DNA of 64,000 nucleotides. It comes from Opitutaceae bacterium (GTDB lineage Bacteria > Verrucomicrobiota > Verrucomicrobiia > Opitutales > Opitutaceae). Of this stretch, positions 1 through 8,830 are shown one piece after another. Both the position numbers and the translations under genes were made by a program. The stretch is taken from positions 1 to 64,000 of the forward strand of contig JADJZJ010000015.1 in the NCBI GenBank assembly GCA_016715765.1. Direction: 5' to 3'. Under the pieces are notes generated by a model. It did no database searches and had not been told where the DNA came from. It worked only from the letters and a program-made list of their open reading frames with translations. Every line of letters starts with the position of its first letter. The first letter of the stretch is position 1.

Positions 1-182
1 GGGGGCGCTCATCAGGTGGGCAAAGGTCCGTTTCGTGGGCAGAGATAGGGTGACAGGCGGAGCGCGGTGGAGAATTCACGACTGCCGGTTGAAGGCAACG
101 GTGTCTTCAGACCTCGGACAGAATTTCGCAGAGTGCGAGGGCGGTGAGCTCCGCCTCACGCTCGGGCTGCGGTGCTGGAATC

Positions 183-268
183 GTAGCGCCGTGCTTTAGC
201 CTGCGCTGGGCGTGAGGCACCGGCATTTTGAATCACCCGAACCAGTGCCGGCTGAAGGCCGGCACTAC
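183..268. repeat. GTAG-type inverted REP pair downstream of the helicase gene
   Basis: GTAG at 183-186 and its complement CTAC at 265-268 bound an element whose right stem is GTGCCGGCTGAAGGCCGGCAC-like. A close copy lies at 47269-47354. It ends two bases before the helicase stop codon and could act as a terminator hairpin. In the rest of bases 1-269 I see no convincing gene. Confidence 0.7.
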
Positions 269-269
269 G

Positions 270-2645
270 TCAGTCCAACAACGATTTCAGGTCCGCGAGC
301 GACAGCTTGGCGGAGGCGGCGTCACTGGCCTCGAAGACGTCCGCGAGCAGGGCGCGCTTTTCGTCCTGCAGGGCCAGCACCTTTTCCTCCACGGTGCCGG
401 CGCAGATCAATTTGTAGCTGGTGACGGTGCGGGTCTGGCCGATGCGGTGGGCGCGGTCGGTGGCCTGGGCCTCGACGGCGGGATTCCACCACGGGTCGAG
501 GTGCACGACGGTGTCGGCCCCGGTGAGGTTGAGGCCGGTGCCGCCGGCCTTGAGCGAAAGGAGGAAAAGCGGAATGGCTTCGTCCGACTGGAAACGGTCC
601 ACCTCGGCCTGGCGCAGGCGGGTGGGCATGGAGCCGTCGAGGTAGCAATGTGCGATGCCCTGGCGATCGAGTTCGGTGCGCAGCAGGGCGAGCAGGGAGG
701 TGAACTGGGAGAAGACGAGGACGCGGTGCCCGTCGTCCACGGCCTCGTCGAGCAGTTCGCGGAAGGCCTCCAGCTTCGAGGAGTCTCCGGCGGACGCGTC
801 GGGGGCGACCAGCCGCGGGTCGCAGCAGACCTGGCGCAGGCGCAGCAATTGGGTGAGGGTGGCGAGCCGCAGGCTGGCCTCGCTGGCGCCGCCGGCGGCG
901 AGGTCGAGCAGGGCGCGCTCGGATTTTTCCTGCAGGTCGCGGTAGAGCGCGGCCTGCGCCGGGGTGGGTTCGCACCAGATGGTCTGCTCGATCCGTGCGG
1001 GGAGTTCGGGGGCGACGGCCTGTTTGGTGCGGCGCAGGATGTAGGGTGCGGTCTGGACGCGGAGGCGCTGGTTGAACCAGGCGCGGTCGTCGGGGCGGGT
1101 GCCGGCCGGCACGGCGCCGAGGTAGCCGGGCATGAGGAATTCGAAGAGCGCGCGCAGGTCGTCGAGGGAGTTTTCCAGCGGCGTGCCGGTGAGCAGGAAG
1201 CGGCCGCGGGCGCGCAGGGCGCGGAGGGCCTGGGCGTTTTGCGAGCGGCGGTTCTTGATGTGCTGGGCCTCGTCGGCGATGACGCAGGCGAATTCCATCC
1301 CGGTGAAGAGCTCGCGGTCGCGCGTGAGCGTGCCGTAGCTCGTGATCACGAGGTCGTGGGCGGCGAAGGCGGCCTCGTCCGTGCCGCGCCGGCCGCCGTG
1401 ATGCACGGTGACGCGCAACTCCGGCGTGAAGCGGGCGGCCTCGCGGCGCCAGTTTTCGAGCAGCGAGGCGGGGGCCACGACGAGGGCGGGTGGGGGGGCG
1501 GATGCTTGGGCGGCCCGCAACGCTAGGCCCAGGGCCCCGGAGGGTTTTGCCCAGGCCCATCTCGTCGGCGAGGATGCCGCCGAGTTCGTGCCGGTGCAGG
1601 TGCCAGAGCCAGGCGGTACCGAGCTGCTGGTACGGGCGCAGGAGTCCGGCGAGAGCGGACGGCAGCGGAGCGGGTGGCAGGGCGGAGAGGTTGTGCAGGG
1701 CCTCGCTGCGGGCCTTCCATGCCGCGGGGGGCTGAAAATGCGGGGCCAGTTCCTCCAGCAAGGGCTGCAACTCGGCGGCGCGGGCGGCGGGCACGCGGCG
1801 GGTGAGCCGGCCGGAAGCGCCGCCGTTGCTGTTGGCGTCGCCGGCCAGCACGCGCTGGGCCTCGCCGAGCTGGCGCACCTTGGAGGGTTCGAGGAGAAAA
1901 ATCTTTCCGCCGGTCTCGAGGTAGCCGCGGCCGGTGGCGACGGCGGTGCGGATTTGTTCCTCGTTGGCGTCGCCGGCGCGCAGTCCGACGGTGACGTCAA
2001 AACCGCCGCCCGCCGGGGCGGCGTCGCAGGTCAGCTCGGCCGGCAGCAGATGGGCGGTGCTTTTTTCGAAGTGATCGGTGAAGTCGGCGAAAAATTCGCG
2101 TCGCAGGCGGTCGCCGTAAGTGGCGAGAAAGGTGAGGGTCTTGTGCCGGTCGCGCAGCCACCACTTGCGGTTGGAGGGTTCGAGGCTGAAGCCGGCGGAC
2201 TTGAGCAGGTCGAGGGCGGCGGCATAGCCGGAGTGCTCGCGGGAGGGCAGGGTGATGGCGAGATAGTGCTCGGTGCCGTCAACGGTCATGCCCGAGGGCG
2301 GGGCTGGCCGGGCGCTGCCGGGTTGGCGGCTGGGGGCGGGCGGGGCCGCGGGTGCGGGGGCGGGACCAGCCGCAGCAGCGCCGGATACGGCCAGGCGGCG
2401 GGAGGCCGGTTGGCCTCCACAAATAGCGGTTGGCTGCCGGCGGCGGCGATCAGGTCGCGGAGCTGGGCGCGGCTGAGCTGGATGAATTTCGGCGGGGTGG
2501 GCGTGCCGCACCAGCGCTGCAGCAGGGCCAGGACGGGGATCAGCTCACCCGCGGGCGGGGCCGTGAGGTCGAGTTCCACCTTGAGCGCCACGGCGTCGCG
2601 GACCACGGCGGCGGAGAGATTGGGCGGGAGGTGGAAGCGAAGCAT
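270..2645 (-). CDS. SNF2/RapA-type DEAD/H helicase, frameshifted twice
   Basis: This is an ATP-dependent DNA translocase of the SNF2 family. The N-terminal third is a family-specific region without a clear motif. The motor follows, with Walker A ADEMGLGKT near 1545, DEAQH as motif II, LTGTPLENS as motif III, and a C-terminal helicase lobe ending in the motif VI stretch DRAHRIGQT. The reading frame changes twice, near 2300 in a C-rich run and near 1535 just after GKT. All motor motifs are intact across the shifts, and their total length (about 790 residues) suits the family, so sequence error is more likely than a dead gene. The ATG at 2645 faces the sigma factor gene divergently. The target process (remodelling, transcription recycling) cannot be read from sequence. 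Confidence 0.85.
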
Positions 2646-2704
2646 GGTTGCAGGCGGAAAGAAGTGCGGGAATAAAGTCCGGCCACGGTCACTCTGAAGT
2701 CAAC

Positions 2705-3250
2705 ATGAGCAACGAGGTCTTTTCCCGGCTGGTCGACGCGCATTACGCGCCGCTCTACCGCTTTGCCCTCAGCCTGGCGCGCAACCAGGCGGATGCGGGC
2801 GACCTCGTGCAGCAGACTTTCTACATCTGGGCGACGAAGGGACATGCGTTGCGCGAGGCGGCGAAGGCGAAGACCTGGCTGTTCACCACCCTGTACCGCG
2901 AATTCCTCCGCGGCCGGCGCCGGGATGGGCGCGTCACCTCCCTGGAAGACCTCCCGCCCGGCGGGTCGGAGGTGGCGGCGGAGGAGGTCGACCGGGTGGC
3001 GCGGCTCGATGCGGCGATGGTGATGACGGCACTGCAGGAAGTGGATGAGGTTTTCCGGGCGCCGCTCACGCTGTTTTACCTCGAGGACCTGTCGTACCAG
3101 GAGATTGCGACGACGCTCGACGTGCCGATCGGCACGGTCATGTCGCGGCTTTCGCGGGGCAAGGCGCAGTTGCGCGGCGTGCTGGCGCAGGCCGGACGCG
3201 GCGGGGCGGCGGCCGAGGTGATTCCATTTAAAAAACAACAGACGTCATGA
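2705..3250 (+). CDS. ECF-type RNA polymerase sigma factor
   Basis: A 181-residue sigma-70 family protein of ECF size. Region 2 is at the N-terminus (HYAPLYRFALSLARNQADAGDL, split here as HYAPLYRFAL and ARNQADAGDL) and region 4 with its helix-turn-helix at the C-terminus (LSYQEIATTLDVPIGTVMSR). Its role is to direct core polymerase to a small regulon. I chose the ATG at 2705 because homology starts there; upstream alternatives only add residues without sigma similarity. Its stop overlaps the next start by ATGA, so it is translationally coupled to the predicted anti-sigma factor, which is the usual control for this class. The signal is unknown. Confidence 0.9.
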   Translation: MSNEVFSRLVDAHYAPLYRFALSLARNQADAGDLVQQTFYIWATKGHALREAAKAKTWLFTTLYREFLRGRRRDGRVTSLEDLPPGGSEVAAEEVDRVARLDAAMVMTALQEVDEVFRAPLTLFYLEDLSYQEIATTLDVPIGTVMSRLSRGKAQLRGVLAQAGRGGAAAEVIPFKKQQTS

Positions 3251-3975
3251 ACAACGAAGAAGCCAGATTCATCCTGCAGGCCTACCGGCCGGGCGGGAGC
3301 GATGCGGGTGATCCGCTTTTTGCCGGTGCGCTCGAGCAGGCGAAACGCGATCCGGGCCTCGGTGCGTGGCTGGCCCGCGAACAGGCCCATGACGCGGCCG
3401 TGGCGGCCAAGCTGCAGGCCATCGCGCCGCCGGCTGGCCTGCGCGATGCCATCATGGCGGGCGGGCAGGTGACCCGCCGCCGGCCGGCCCGTTGGGTGAT
3501 GCCGGCGTGGATCGGGCTGGCGGCTTCCGTCGCCGTGCTCATCGCCACGACCTTGTTCTGGCTGCAGCCGGCGCACGCCGACTCGCAGGAACTGCCGGAG
3601 TTTGCCCTGAGCTTCGTCGCCCGGCCTTTCCGCCTCACGTCGCACAACGATGATCTGGCCGGATTGCGGACTTGGCTGGCGGCGCGCAACGCTCCCCTGC
3701 CGCTGCAGGTTCCCGCGAACTTCGCCGCGCTGCACGCGCTCGGCTGCCGCACGGTCGAGTACCGGGGCAAGGACATTTCGCTGATCTGTTTCGAGCACGG
3801 CCGGGAGTATCACTTGTTTGTGGCCCGGCGATCGGATTATCCCGGGCTGAAGGAATGCCGGCAGCCGGAATTCACCGCCAAGGGCAAATGGGCGGCGGCC
3901 CAGTGGTCGGATGACGAGAACAGCTATGTGCTCGCCAGCGATGCCGGGGTGGAGTCGCTGCAGAAGCTGTTCTAG
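3247..3975 (+). CDS. Predicted membrane anti-sigma factor
   Basis: A 242-residue protein directly coupled to the sigma gene by a 4-base overlap. It has a soluble N-terminal part of about 85 residues, one membrane segment (around residues 94-112, WIGLAASVAVLIATTLFWL) and an extracytoplasmic C-terminal domain of about 125 residues. This layout and position are typical of single-pass anti-sigma factors that hold an ECF sigma at the membrane. I see no classical HxxxCxxC zinc-binding motif in the N-terminal part, so it is not a ZAS-type anti-sigma. Function is inferred from context. Confidence 0.75.
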   Translation: MNNEEARFILQAYRPGGSDAGDPLFAGALEQAKRDPGLGAWLAREQAHDAAVAAKLQAIAPPAGLRDAIMAGGQVTRRRPARWVMPAWIGLAASVAVLIATTLFWLQPAHADSQELPEFALSFVARPFRLTSHNDDLAGLRTWLAARNAPLPLQVPANFAALHALGCRTVEYRGKDISLICFEHGREYHLFVARRSDYPGLKECRQPEFTAKGKWAAAQWSDDENSYVLASDAGVESLQKLF

Positions 3976-4005
3976 GGGTACGTTCGCATAATGGACTGCC
4001 TTCCT

Positions 4006-4065
4006 GTAGGAGCGGCTTTACGCCGCGATCGGGGGCGCAATTTCGCGGCGTAAAGCCGCTCCTAC
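4006..4065. repeat. GTAG REP inverted pair (GGAGCGGCTTTACGCC stem family)
   Basis: GTAG at 4006-4009 begins a hairpin arm whose inverted copy ends with CTAC at 4062-4065. The same family occurs at 11940-11999. The surrounding 3976-4289 intergenic stretch shows no other feature that I can support. Confidence 0.75.
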
Positions 4066-4289
4066 ACCCAGACCGCCATGAGGTCTGGATGGCGGAAAAC
4101 GCAGTTTGAAGACGCACCCTGGATATTCACCGAGGGAACAAGCGTGCGGCAGGGGCGGCGTTGGTGGCCAAGGGGATAACCGCGAAAAACCGCCAATGCG
4201 TTTTGCACGAGGGCAGTGGTTCCGGATTTATCTGGGAATATTCCGTCAATCTCACGAACCCGCACGGTGGGGGAGGGTCACCGCGGGCC

Positions 4290-4775
4290 GTGAACACCTA
4301 CACCAATACCACCACCAGCACCCGGCAGCGCAAGGGCGGCCTCCTGCTGTTGTCCGTGCTGTGCCTTTGCCTCGGGCTGAATTCCCTTTCGGCCGGCGAA
4401 CGCTGGGAAACCCTGCAGGCCATCCACTGGGTGGAGAATCCGCACAACAGTCCCAAGGCCGGACCCTGCGGCGAACTCGGCGCCTACCAGTTCCGCGAAA
4501 AGACCTGGCGGATGCACACGCAGGTGCCGTTCAAGCAGGCAATCAACCGCACGCATTCGGATGAGGTCGCGGTGCGGCACTATGAGTGGATCAAGCGCGG
4601 CCTCGTCCGCGCCGGACTGCCCGTGACCCCCTACAATGTCGCCCTTGCGTGGAACGGTGGCCTGGCCGCCACCGTGAGGGGGCGGGTGCCGGCCGCCACG
4701 CGCAATTACGCCGAGCGGGTCAACAATCTGGCGTTGCAACTCGGCCAGACGCGCATGGTGCAGGACGGCCACTGA
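4290..4775 (+). CDS. Small secreted protein, possibly transglycosylase-related
   Basis: A 161-residue protein starting at a GTG (4290) that follows a purine-rich GGGGAGG. An ATG-type start further upstream would put a long polar stretch before the signal sequence, so I prefer the GTG. Residues 14-35 form a signal peptide (basic RQRKGG, then a Leu-rich core ending in SLSAGE). The mature part has the pattern GELGAYQFREKTWRMH and ALAWNGGLAA, which resembles lysozyme/lytic transglycosylase-like folds where a Glu is followed by a Gln/Tyr-rich helix. The similarity is weak, so enzymatic function is only a suggestion. It precedes the CHASE2 gene by 86 bases. Confidence 0.6.
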   Translation: MNTYTNTTTSTRQRKGGLLLLSVLCLCLGLNSLSAGERWETLQAIHWVENPHNSPKAGPCGELGAYQFREKTWRMHTQVPFKQAINRTHSDEVAVRHYEWIKRGLVRAGLPVTPYNVALAWNGGLAATVRGRVPAATRNYAERVNNLALQLGQTRMVQDGH

Positions 4776-4861
4776 GCCGGGGTGCGCCGGACCGGGGTGA
4801 CCGCCCGGTGCAAAATCGCTTGGTTGCGGCCGGTGAATCGCTCAGGGTTGGGCGCACACCA

Positions 4862-5731
4862 ATGATCAAGCGCTTGTTCAAGACCCTGGGCCGGTTCACG
4901 TGGTCACCGCTGATCTGCCTCGGGCTGGCCTGGCTGCTCATGCAAACCGAGCCGATGCAGCAGGTGGCATGGCGCACCCTGGACTGGCGGACGAATGCGC
5001 GGGTGTATTTTCAGGCGCCGGCTGATCCCAGGATCTCGATCATCCTGTTTGAGGACGACACCGAGATGAACCTGGTGTCGTGGCCGCCGGACCGGGCCTA
5101 TCACGGCGCCCTGGTGGAACTGCTTTCACTGGCGAAGCCGGCGGTCGTGACCTGGGACGTGATCCTCGACGCCGTCCACGAAGGTGATGCGGACGAAAAA
5201 ATGGGCCTGGGGGTGGGGGCGGCCATGGCGGCCGGCACCCGGGTGATCACGGGCAGCGTGACCAGCACGGATCCGGTGGAGACACCGCCCGGGGATCCCG
5301 GCCCGACCCGTCCCATCAAGGCGATCGAGGGCGACATCGCGCAACTGTACGGGGAGGACCATGCCATCATTCCCTTTCCCCAGCTCCGGCAGGCTTCCTG
5401 GTATGGGTTTGTCGATGCGCCGCGGGGCAAGGACGGCATCATCCGGGAGGTGCCGCTCGTGGTGCGCGTGGGCCGGGAAGTCTATCCCTCCCTGGCCCTG
5501 CAGACCGTGCTGGCCTATCACCAGCTCACCGTTGATGACGTGCGCGTGAAACTGGGCGAGGCGATCCACCTCAGGACCAGGCAGGGCGAACTGGAGGTGC
5601 CGATCAGCGCCACCGGCATGTATCTCATCAACTATCGTTTCGATCACGATGATGTGCGGCCGGATTTTGCCACGCATTCCTACGGTAAAGTGCTGCTGAA
5701 ACTGAACGAACACTTTGTGCAGCAGAGATGA
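4862..5731 (+). CDS. CHASE2 sensor domain (N-terminal part of CHASE2-adenylate cyclase)
   Basis: This reading frame starts with an N-terminal membrane segment (SPLICLGLAWLLMQTE) followed by most of an extracytoplasmic CHASE2 domain: RTLDWRTNARVYF near the start, then SIILFEDD and VVTWDVILDA. The frame ends at the TGA of 5729-5731, but the domain's last strand, with the typical GKIVFVGQT and TPRGAYSP motifs, lies in the next frame. The two parts together equal one normal CHASE2-cyclase protein of about 739 residues. A single missing base near 5725 would fuse them. Alternatively the ATGA overlap is a real coupled split; see the findings. Confidence 0.8.
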   Translation: MIKRLFKTLGRFTWSPLICLGLAWLLMQTEPMQQVAWRTLDWRTNARVYFQAPADPRISIILFEDDTEMNLVSWPPDRAYHGALVELLSLAKPAVVTWDVILDAVHEGDADEKMGLGVGAAMAAGTRVITGSVTSTDPVETPPGDPGPTRPIKAIEGDIAQLYGEDHAIIPFPQLRQASWYGFVDAPRGKDGIIREVPLVVRVGREVYPSLALQTVLAYHQLTVDDVRVKLGEAIHLRTRQGELEVPISATGMYLINYRFDHDDVRPDFATHSYGKVLLKLNEHFVQQR

Positions 5732-7080
5732 CGCCGCCGCCGCCACCGGATTATGCGGGCAAGATTGTCTTTGTCGGTCAGACCGTGACGGGCAAGGCCG
5801 ATGCCGGGCCGACGCCGCGCGGCGCCTATTCGCCGCTCGTCCTCGTGCATGCCAACGTGGTGAACAACCTCCTGCAGGGCGATTTCGCCCGCCGGGTGCC
5901 GGATTGGCTGGTCTGGACGGCCATGATCGCGGTCGCCTATTTCTGCGCCTGGCTGGCGATGCGGCATTCCATCCTCCTGCTGGCGCTGGTCTTTGTGCTC
6001 GTCGGCGTGATCTACAGCGGGGTGATTTTGTGGGGCTGGATCGGCTGGAGTCTCTGGTTCCCCTGGGTGGGGCCCATGCTGGGCTTCACTGTGCTCGAAT
6101 TCATTCTGGTCGGCCGCCGGGTCTGGCAGGAGCAAAAGGCCAAGCAGGAGATCAAGGGGATGTTTGGCAGCTACGTCTCGCCGGATGTCGTGGAGAAGCT
6201 CATCAACGCCGGGGAACCGCCCCATCTGGGCGGCATCGAGACGGAGATCACGGCTTACTTCAGCGACATCCAGTCGTTCTCCTCGTTTTCGGAAAAGATG
6301 CCGCCGAACCGGCTGGTTGAACTCATGAACGAGTATCTCACCGCCTGCACGGACATCGTGCAGTCTGAGGGTGGCACATTGGACAAATACATCGGGGATG
6401 CCGTGGTCGCGATGTTCGGGGCTCCGGCGGTCCAGGTTGACCATGCCTATCATGCCTGCCTGACGACCCTCCGGGTGCAGCAGTGCCTGGAGCAGTTGAG
6501 ATCCAAGTGGAAGGGCGAGGGGGACAAGTGGCCGGAAATTGTCTGGCGCATGCGTTCACGAATCGGCCTCAACACCGGCCGGTGCATTGTGGGCAACATG
6601 GGCAGCCGCACGCGTTTCAATTACACCATGATGGGTGACGATGTGAATCTGGCGGCACGTATGGAATCAGGTGCCAAGAGCTGGGGCGTCTACACCATGT
6701 GCACCGAGGCAACCAAGTCCGCCTGCCTCGTCCACGGGGGCGATCGCATCGTATTCCGACCCTTGGGCCGGATTATCGTCAAGGGCCGGGCGAAGGTCAC
6801 CCAGATTCATGAAGTTGTTGGCCTGAAGGAAAATATCCCGGATCAGACCCTCGAATGCCTGGGACTGTTTGAGCAGGCCCTCAACCGGTTCTATGACTGC
6901 GATTGGAGCGGGGCCGCGTCATTGTTCGGTCGGTGCGCATTGCTGGAGCCCAACCGGCCCGGCGGCGAAAACGGCATTTCCTCCAATCCATCGCTTGTGT
7001 ATCTCAACATGGTTGAGCAATACCTGAAAAATCCTCCCGCGCCGGATTGGGATGGGGTCTATGTGATGTCCGAGAAATGA
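5728..7080 (+). CDS. Class III adenylate/guanylate cyclase with CHASE2 C-terminus
   Basis: Residues 1-60 complete the CHASE2 domain (GKIVFVGQT, HANVVNNLL). Three closely spaced membrane segments follow (about residues 58-135), then a class III nucleotide cyclase domain. FSDIQSFSSFSE carries the first metal-binding Asp, DKYIGDAVVAMFGAP the second, and the GDDVNLAARME segment holds the transition-state region. The cyclase would make cAMP or cGMP in the cytoplasm in response to a periplasmic signal sensed by CHASE2. Substrate choice cannot be settled by eye. A helical C-terminal region of about 90 residues follows the catalytic domain. See the preceding frame for the frameshift question. Confidence 0.88.
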   Translation: MTPPPPPDYAGKIVFVGQTVTGKADAGPTPRGAYSPLVLVHANVVNNLLQGDFARRVPDWLVWTAMIAVAYFCAWLAMRHSILLLALVFVLVGVIYSGVILWGWIGWSLWFPWVGPMLGFTVLEFILVGRRVWQEQKAKQEIKGMFGSYVSPDVVEKLINAGEPPHLGGIETEITAYFSDIQSFSSFSEKMPPNRLVELMNEYLTACTDIVQSEGGTLDKYIGDAVVAMFGAPAVQVDHAYHACLTTLRVQQCLEQLRSKWKGEGDKWPEIVWRMRSRIGLNTGRCIVGNMGSRTRFNYTMMGDDVNLAARMESGAKSWGVYTMCTEATKSACLVHGGDRIVFRPLGRIIVKGRAKVTQIHEVVGLKENIPDQTLECLGLFEQALNRFYDCDWSGAASLFGRCALLEPNRPGGENGISSNPSLVYLNMVEQYLKNPPAPDWDGVYVMSEK

Positions 7081-7375
7081 GTGATGACATTTTGCAGCTC
7101 ATACCGGGGTGAAGCCACCCTACTTTTCCAATTGCCAAACGGCATTTTAACCAAGATTGGTCGTCTGGATGCGGATAAACTCCTTCGATGACCAACCCCC
7201 GTCGAGGTCGCATTGCCCCCGCCTTCGGGACTTTGTTTGCAAAAAACTCTCCAAGGCAGGCCAGACAAGTTCTTGACCAATCGTGACAAAGCAGACAACA
7301 ATCGCGGGTCTTCAATGAATTGATGTGTTTTTGCATCTAGGCAATTTACTCTCCGATAACCAAGCAATCAGCACC
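7081..7375. other. Intergenic region with one solitary REP half
   Basis: About 295 bases upstream of the FecR-domain gene. A single GTAG-type arm (read on the minus strand, CTAC at 7120-7123, stem GGTGGCTTCACC) lies at 7103-7123. The rest is less GC-rich than the neighbouring genes and probably holds the promoter of the next gene, but I cannot place convincing -35/-10 boxes. Confidence 0.5.
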
Positions 7376-8653
7376 ATGAAAAAAATATACGCCCTGATCC
7401 TATCCGTGGCTATTGTCAGCCTGTCCACCGCCACGTCCTGGGCTGCAGAAGCTCAGGCCACCGAGGCGAAGGTCCTCAAAATCACTGGCTCAGCCACTGT
7501 CCAACTGCCCGGCCAATCGGCGGCAGTTGCGTTGGTTGAGGGCATGTCCCTCCCGGCTGGCTCCACCATCACCACGGGCGCGGGTTCCGAGGTGCAGGTC
7601 CAGCCCTTTGCCGGCGGTCTCGCATCGGTGGCGCAGAATTCCACCGTGGCCTTGGAGGAATTGTCCGTGAACAAGGATAGCAGTGGTGTTGTGACCAAGC
7701 AGACCGCCACGCTTAATCTTAAGTCCGGCAACCTGGTCTCGACCCTCGATCCGAGCCGCAAATCCATCAACAATTACGGCGTACGCACCCCCAAGGGCGT
7801 CGCGGCTGCCCGCGGTACGGTTTACTCCGTCACCGTCAGCCAGACCGGTTCCACGGTTGCCACGCTCAGCGGCACGGTGACCCTCACCCCGGTTGGCGGC
7901 GGCACCCCCATCGTCATTGATATCGGCTCCGGCATGATCGTCGGTGCCGACGGTGCAGTCACCACCACCTCACTGGCCTCCCTCGTTCAGGCCGAAGCGG
8001 CTGCCGGCACCGGTGGCAACGAAGGTTCCATGACCGAGGCGGTCGCTGCGGCGGTCACGGCGGTCACGGCGGCTGTGGCCAACAACTCGATTTCGTCGGT
8101 TACCGCTGGCTCCACTGATGGTGGCACGGCCGTCTCGGTCCTCGCCGCCGTGGTCAATGTGGCCTCGCAGGCCAATCCCTCGAGCGCAGCCACCTTCGCG
8201 CAGGCCGCCGTCACAGCCGTGACGTCGCCGACCTCTTCCGTGGCCGCGTCCGGTGGCAATGCCACGACTGCCGCTGCCGCCGTTACCGAAGCTGCCGTGC
8301 AAGGCGCGGTGCAGACGGTCGTGACGCAGAACGCCGGCAATCCCGCTGCGGCCCAGGCTGCTGCGACGGCTGTGACCAACGAAGTGTCCACCGCGGCCAC
8401 GACTGCCGCCACGAACTCGGCCGCTTCCGGTGGTGCGCAGGTTAACACGGGCGTCATCGCGGGCGCTGCGACCACGGGTGCCACCACGGGTACCACCAAC
8501 GCCAATACGGCGACCGGTGCCAATGTGCCGCCGCCGGTGACGACTCCGACCGCTCCCCCGGCGGAGACTCCCACCGCTCCGGTGGTTGTGCCGCCGACCT
8601 CGACTCCGATCACTCCGGTCGACCCGACCGTCGTCAGCCCCTCGGGCGGCTAA
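7376..8653 (+). CDS. Secreted FecR-domain protein with Ala/Thr/Val-rich tail
   Basis: A 425-residue protein with a clear signal peptide (MKKIYALILSVAIVSLS, cleavage after the SWAAE region). Residues 30-200 form a FecR-type beta domain (VLKITGSATVQLPG, ITTGAGSEVQVQ, GVRTPKGVAAARGTVYSV). Residues 215-380 are low-complexity and Ala/Thr/Val/Ser-rich, with repeated AAVTAV-type units, and the last 45 residues are Pro/Thr-rich. I see no membrane anchor, and there is no sigma or TonB gene next to it, so the classical FecR signalling role is doubtful. A periplasmic or surface structural role is possible. A strong terminator follows at 8680-8712. Confidence 0.8.
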   Translation: MKKIYALILSVAIVSLSTATSWAAEAQATEAKVLKITGSATVQLPGQSAAVALVEGMSLPAGSTITTGAGSEVQVQPFAGGLASVAQNSTVALEELSVNKDSSGVVTKQTATLNLKSGNLVSTLDPSRKSINNYGVRTPKGVAAARGTVYSVTVSQTGSTVATLSGTVTLTPVGGGTPIVIDIGSGMIVGADGAVTTTSLASLVQAEAAAGTGGNEGSMTEAVAAAVTAVTAAVANNSISSVTAGSTDGGTAVSVLAAVVNVASQANPSSAATFAQAAVTAVTSPTSSVAASGGNATTAAAAVTEAAVQGAVQTVVTQNAGNPAAAQAAATAVTNEVSTAATTAATNSAASGGAQVNTGVIAGAATTGATTGTTNANTATGANVPPPVTTPTAPPAETPTAPVVVPPTSTPITPVDPTVVSPSGG

Positions 8654-8679
8654 GCGATCGTCCAGTCTGATTCATTTCA

Positions 8680-8712
8680 ACGCACCGCCTTCATAGGCGG
8701 TGCGTTTTTTTT
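8680..8712 (+). terminator. Rho-independent terminator after the FecR-domain gene
   Basis: GCACCGCC and GGCGGTGC form an 8-base GC stem around a 6-base loop, followed by a run of eight T. Confidence 0.9.
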
Positions 8713-8746
8713 GACTGGATTCAGGAGGGGACGGCCGTGAGTCAAA

Positions 8747-8826
8747 GTAGGGTGGGTCTATGACCCGCCCTTTGCGTGCTTCATCCGCAGTGTGGCGTGC
8801 GAGGGCAGGTCAGAGACTTGCCCTAC
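8747..8826. repeat. GTAG REP pair between convergent genes
   Basis: GTAG at 8747-8750 with stem GGTGGGTCTATGACCCGCC and, at the other end, GGGCAGGTCAGAGACTTGCC then CTAC at 8823-8826. The two arms belong to related but different stem variants. It ends five bases from the stop of the HAD gene. Confidence 0.7.
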
Positions 8827-8830
8827 CGGG

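Noticed and set aside
228..1526. Long + strand open frame opposite the SNF2 helicase
   Set aside because: Glycine- and alanine-rich shadow of the helicase; no motif and no start context.
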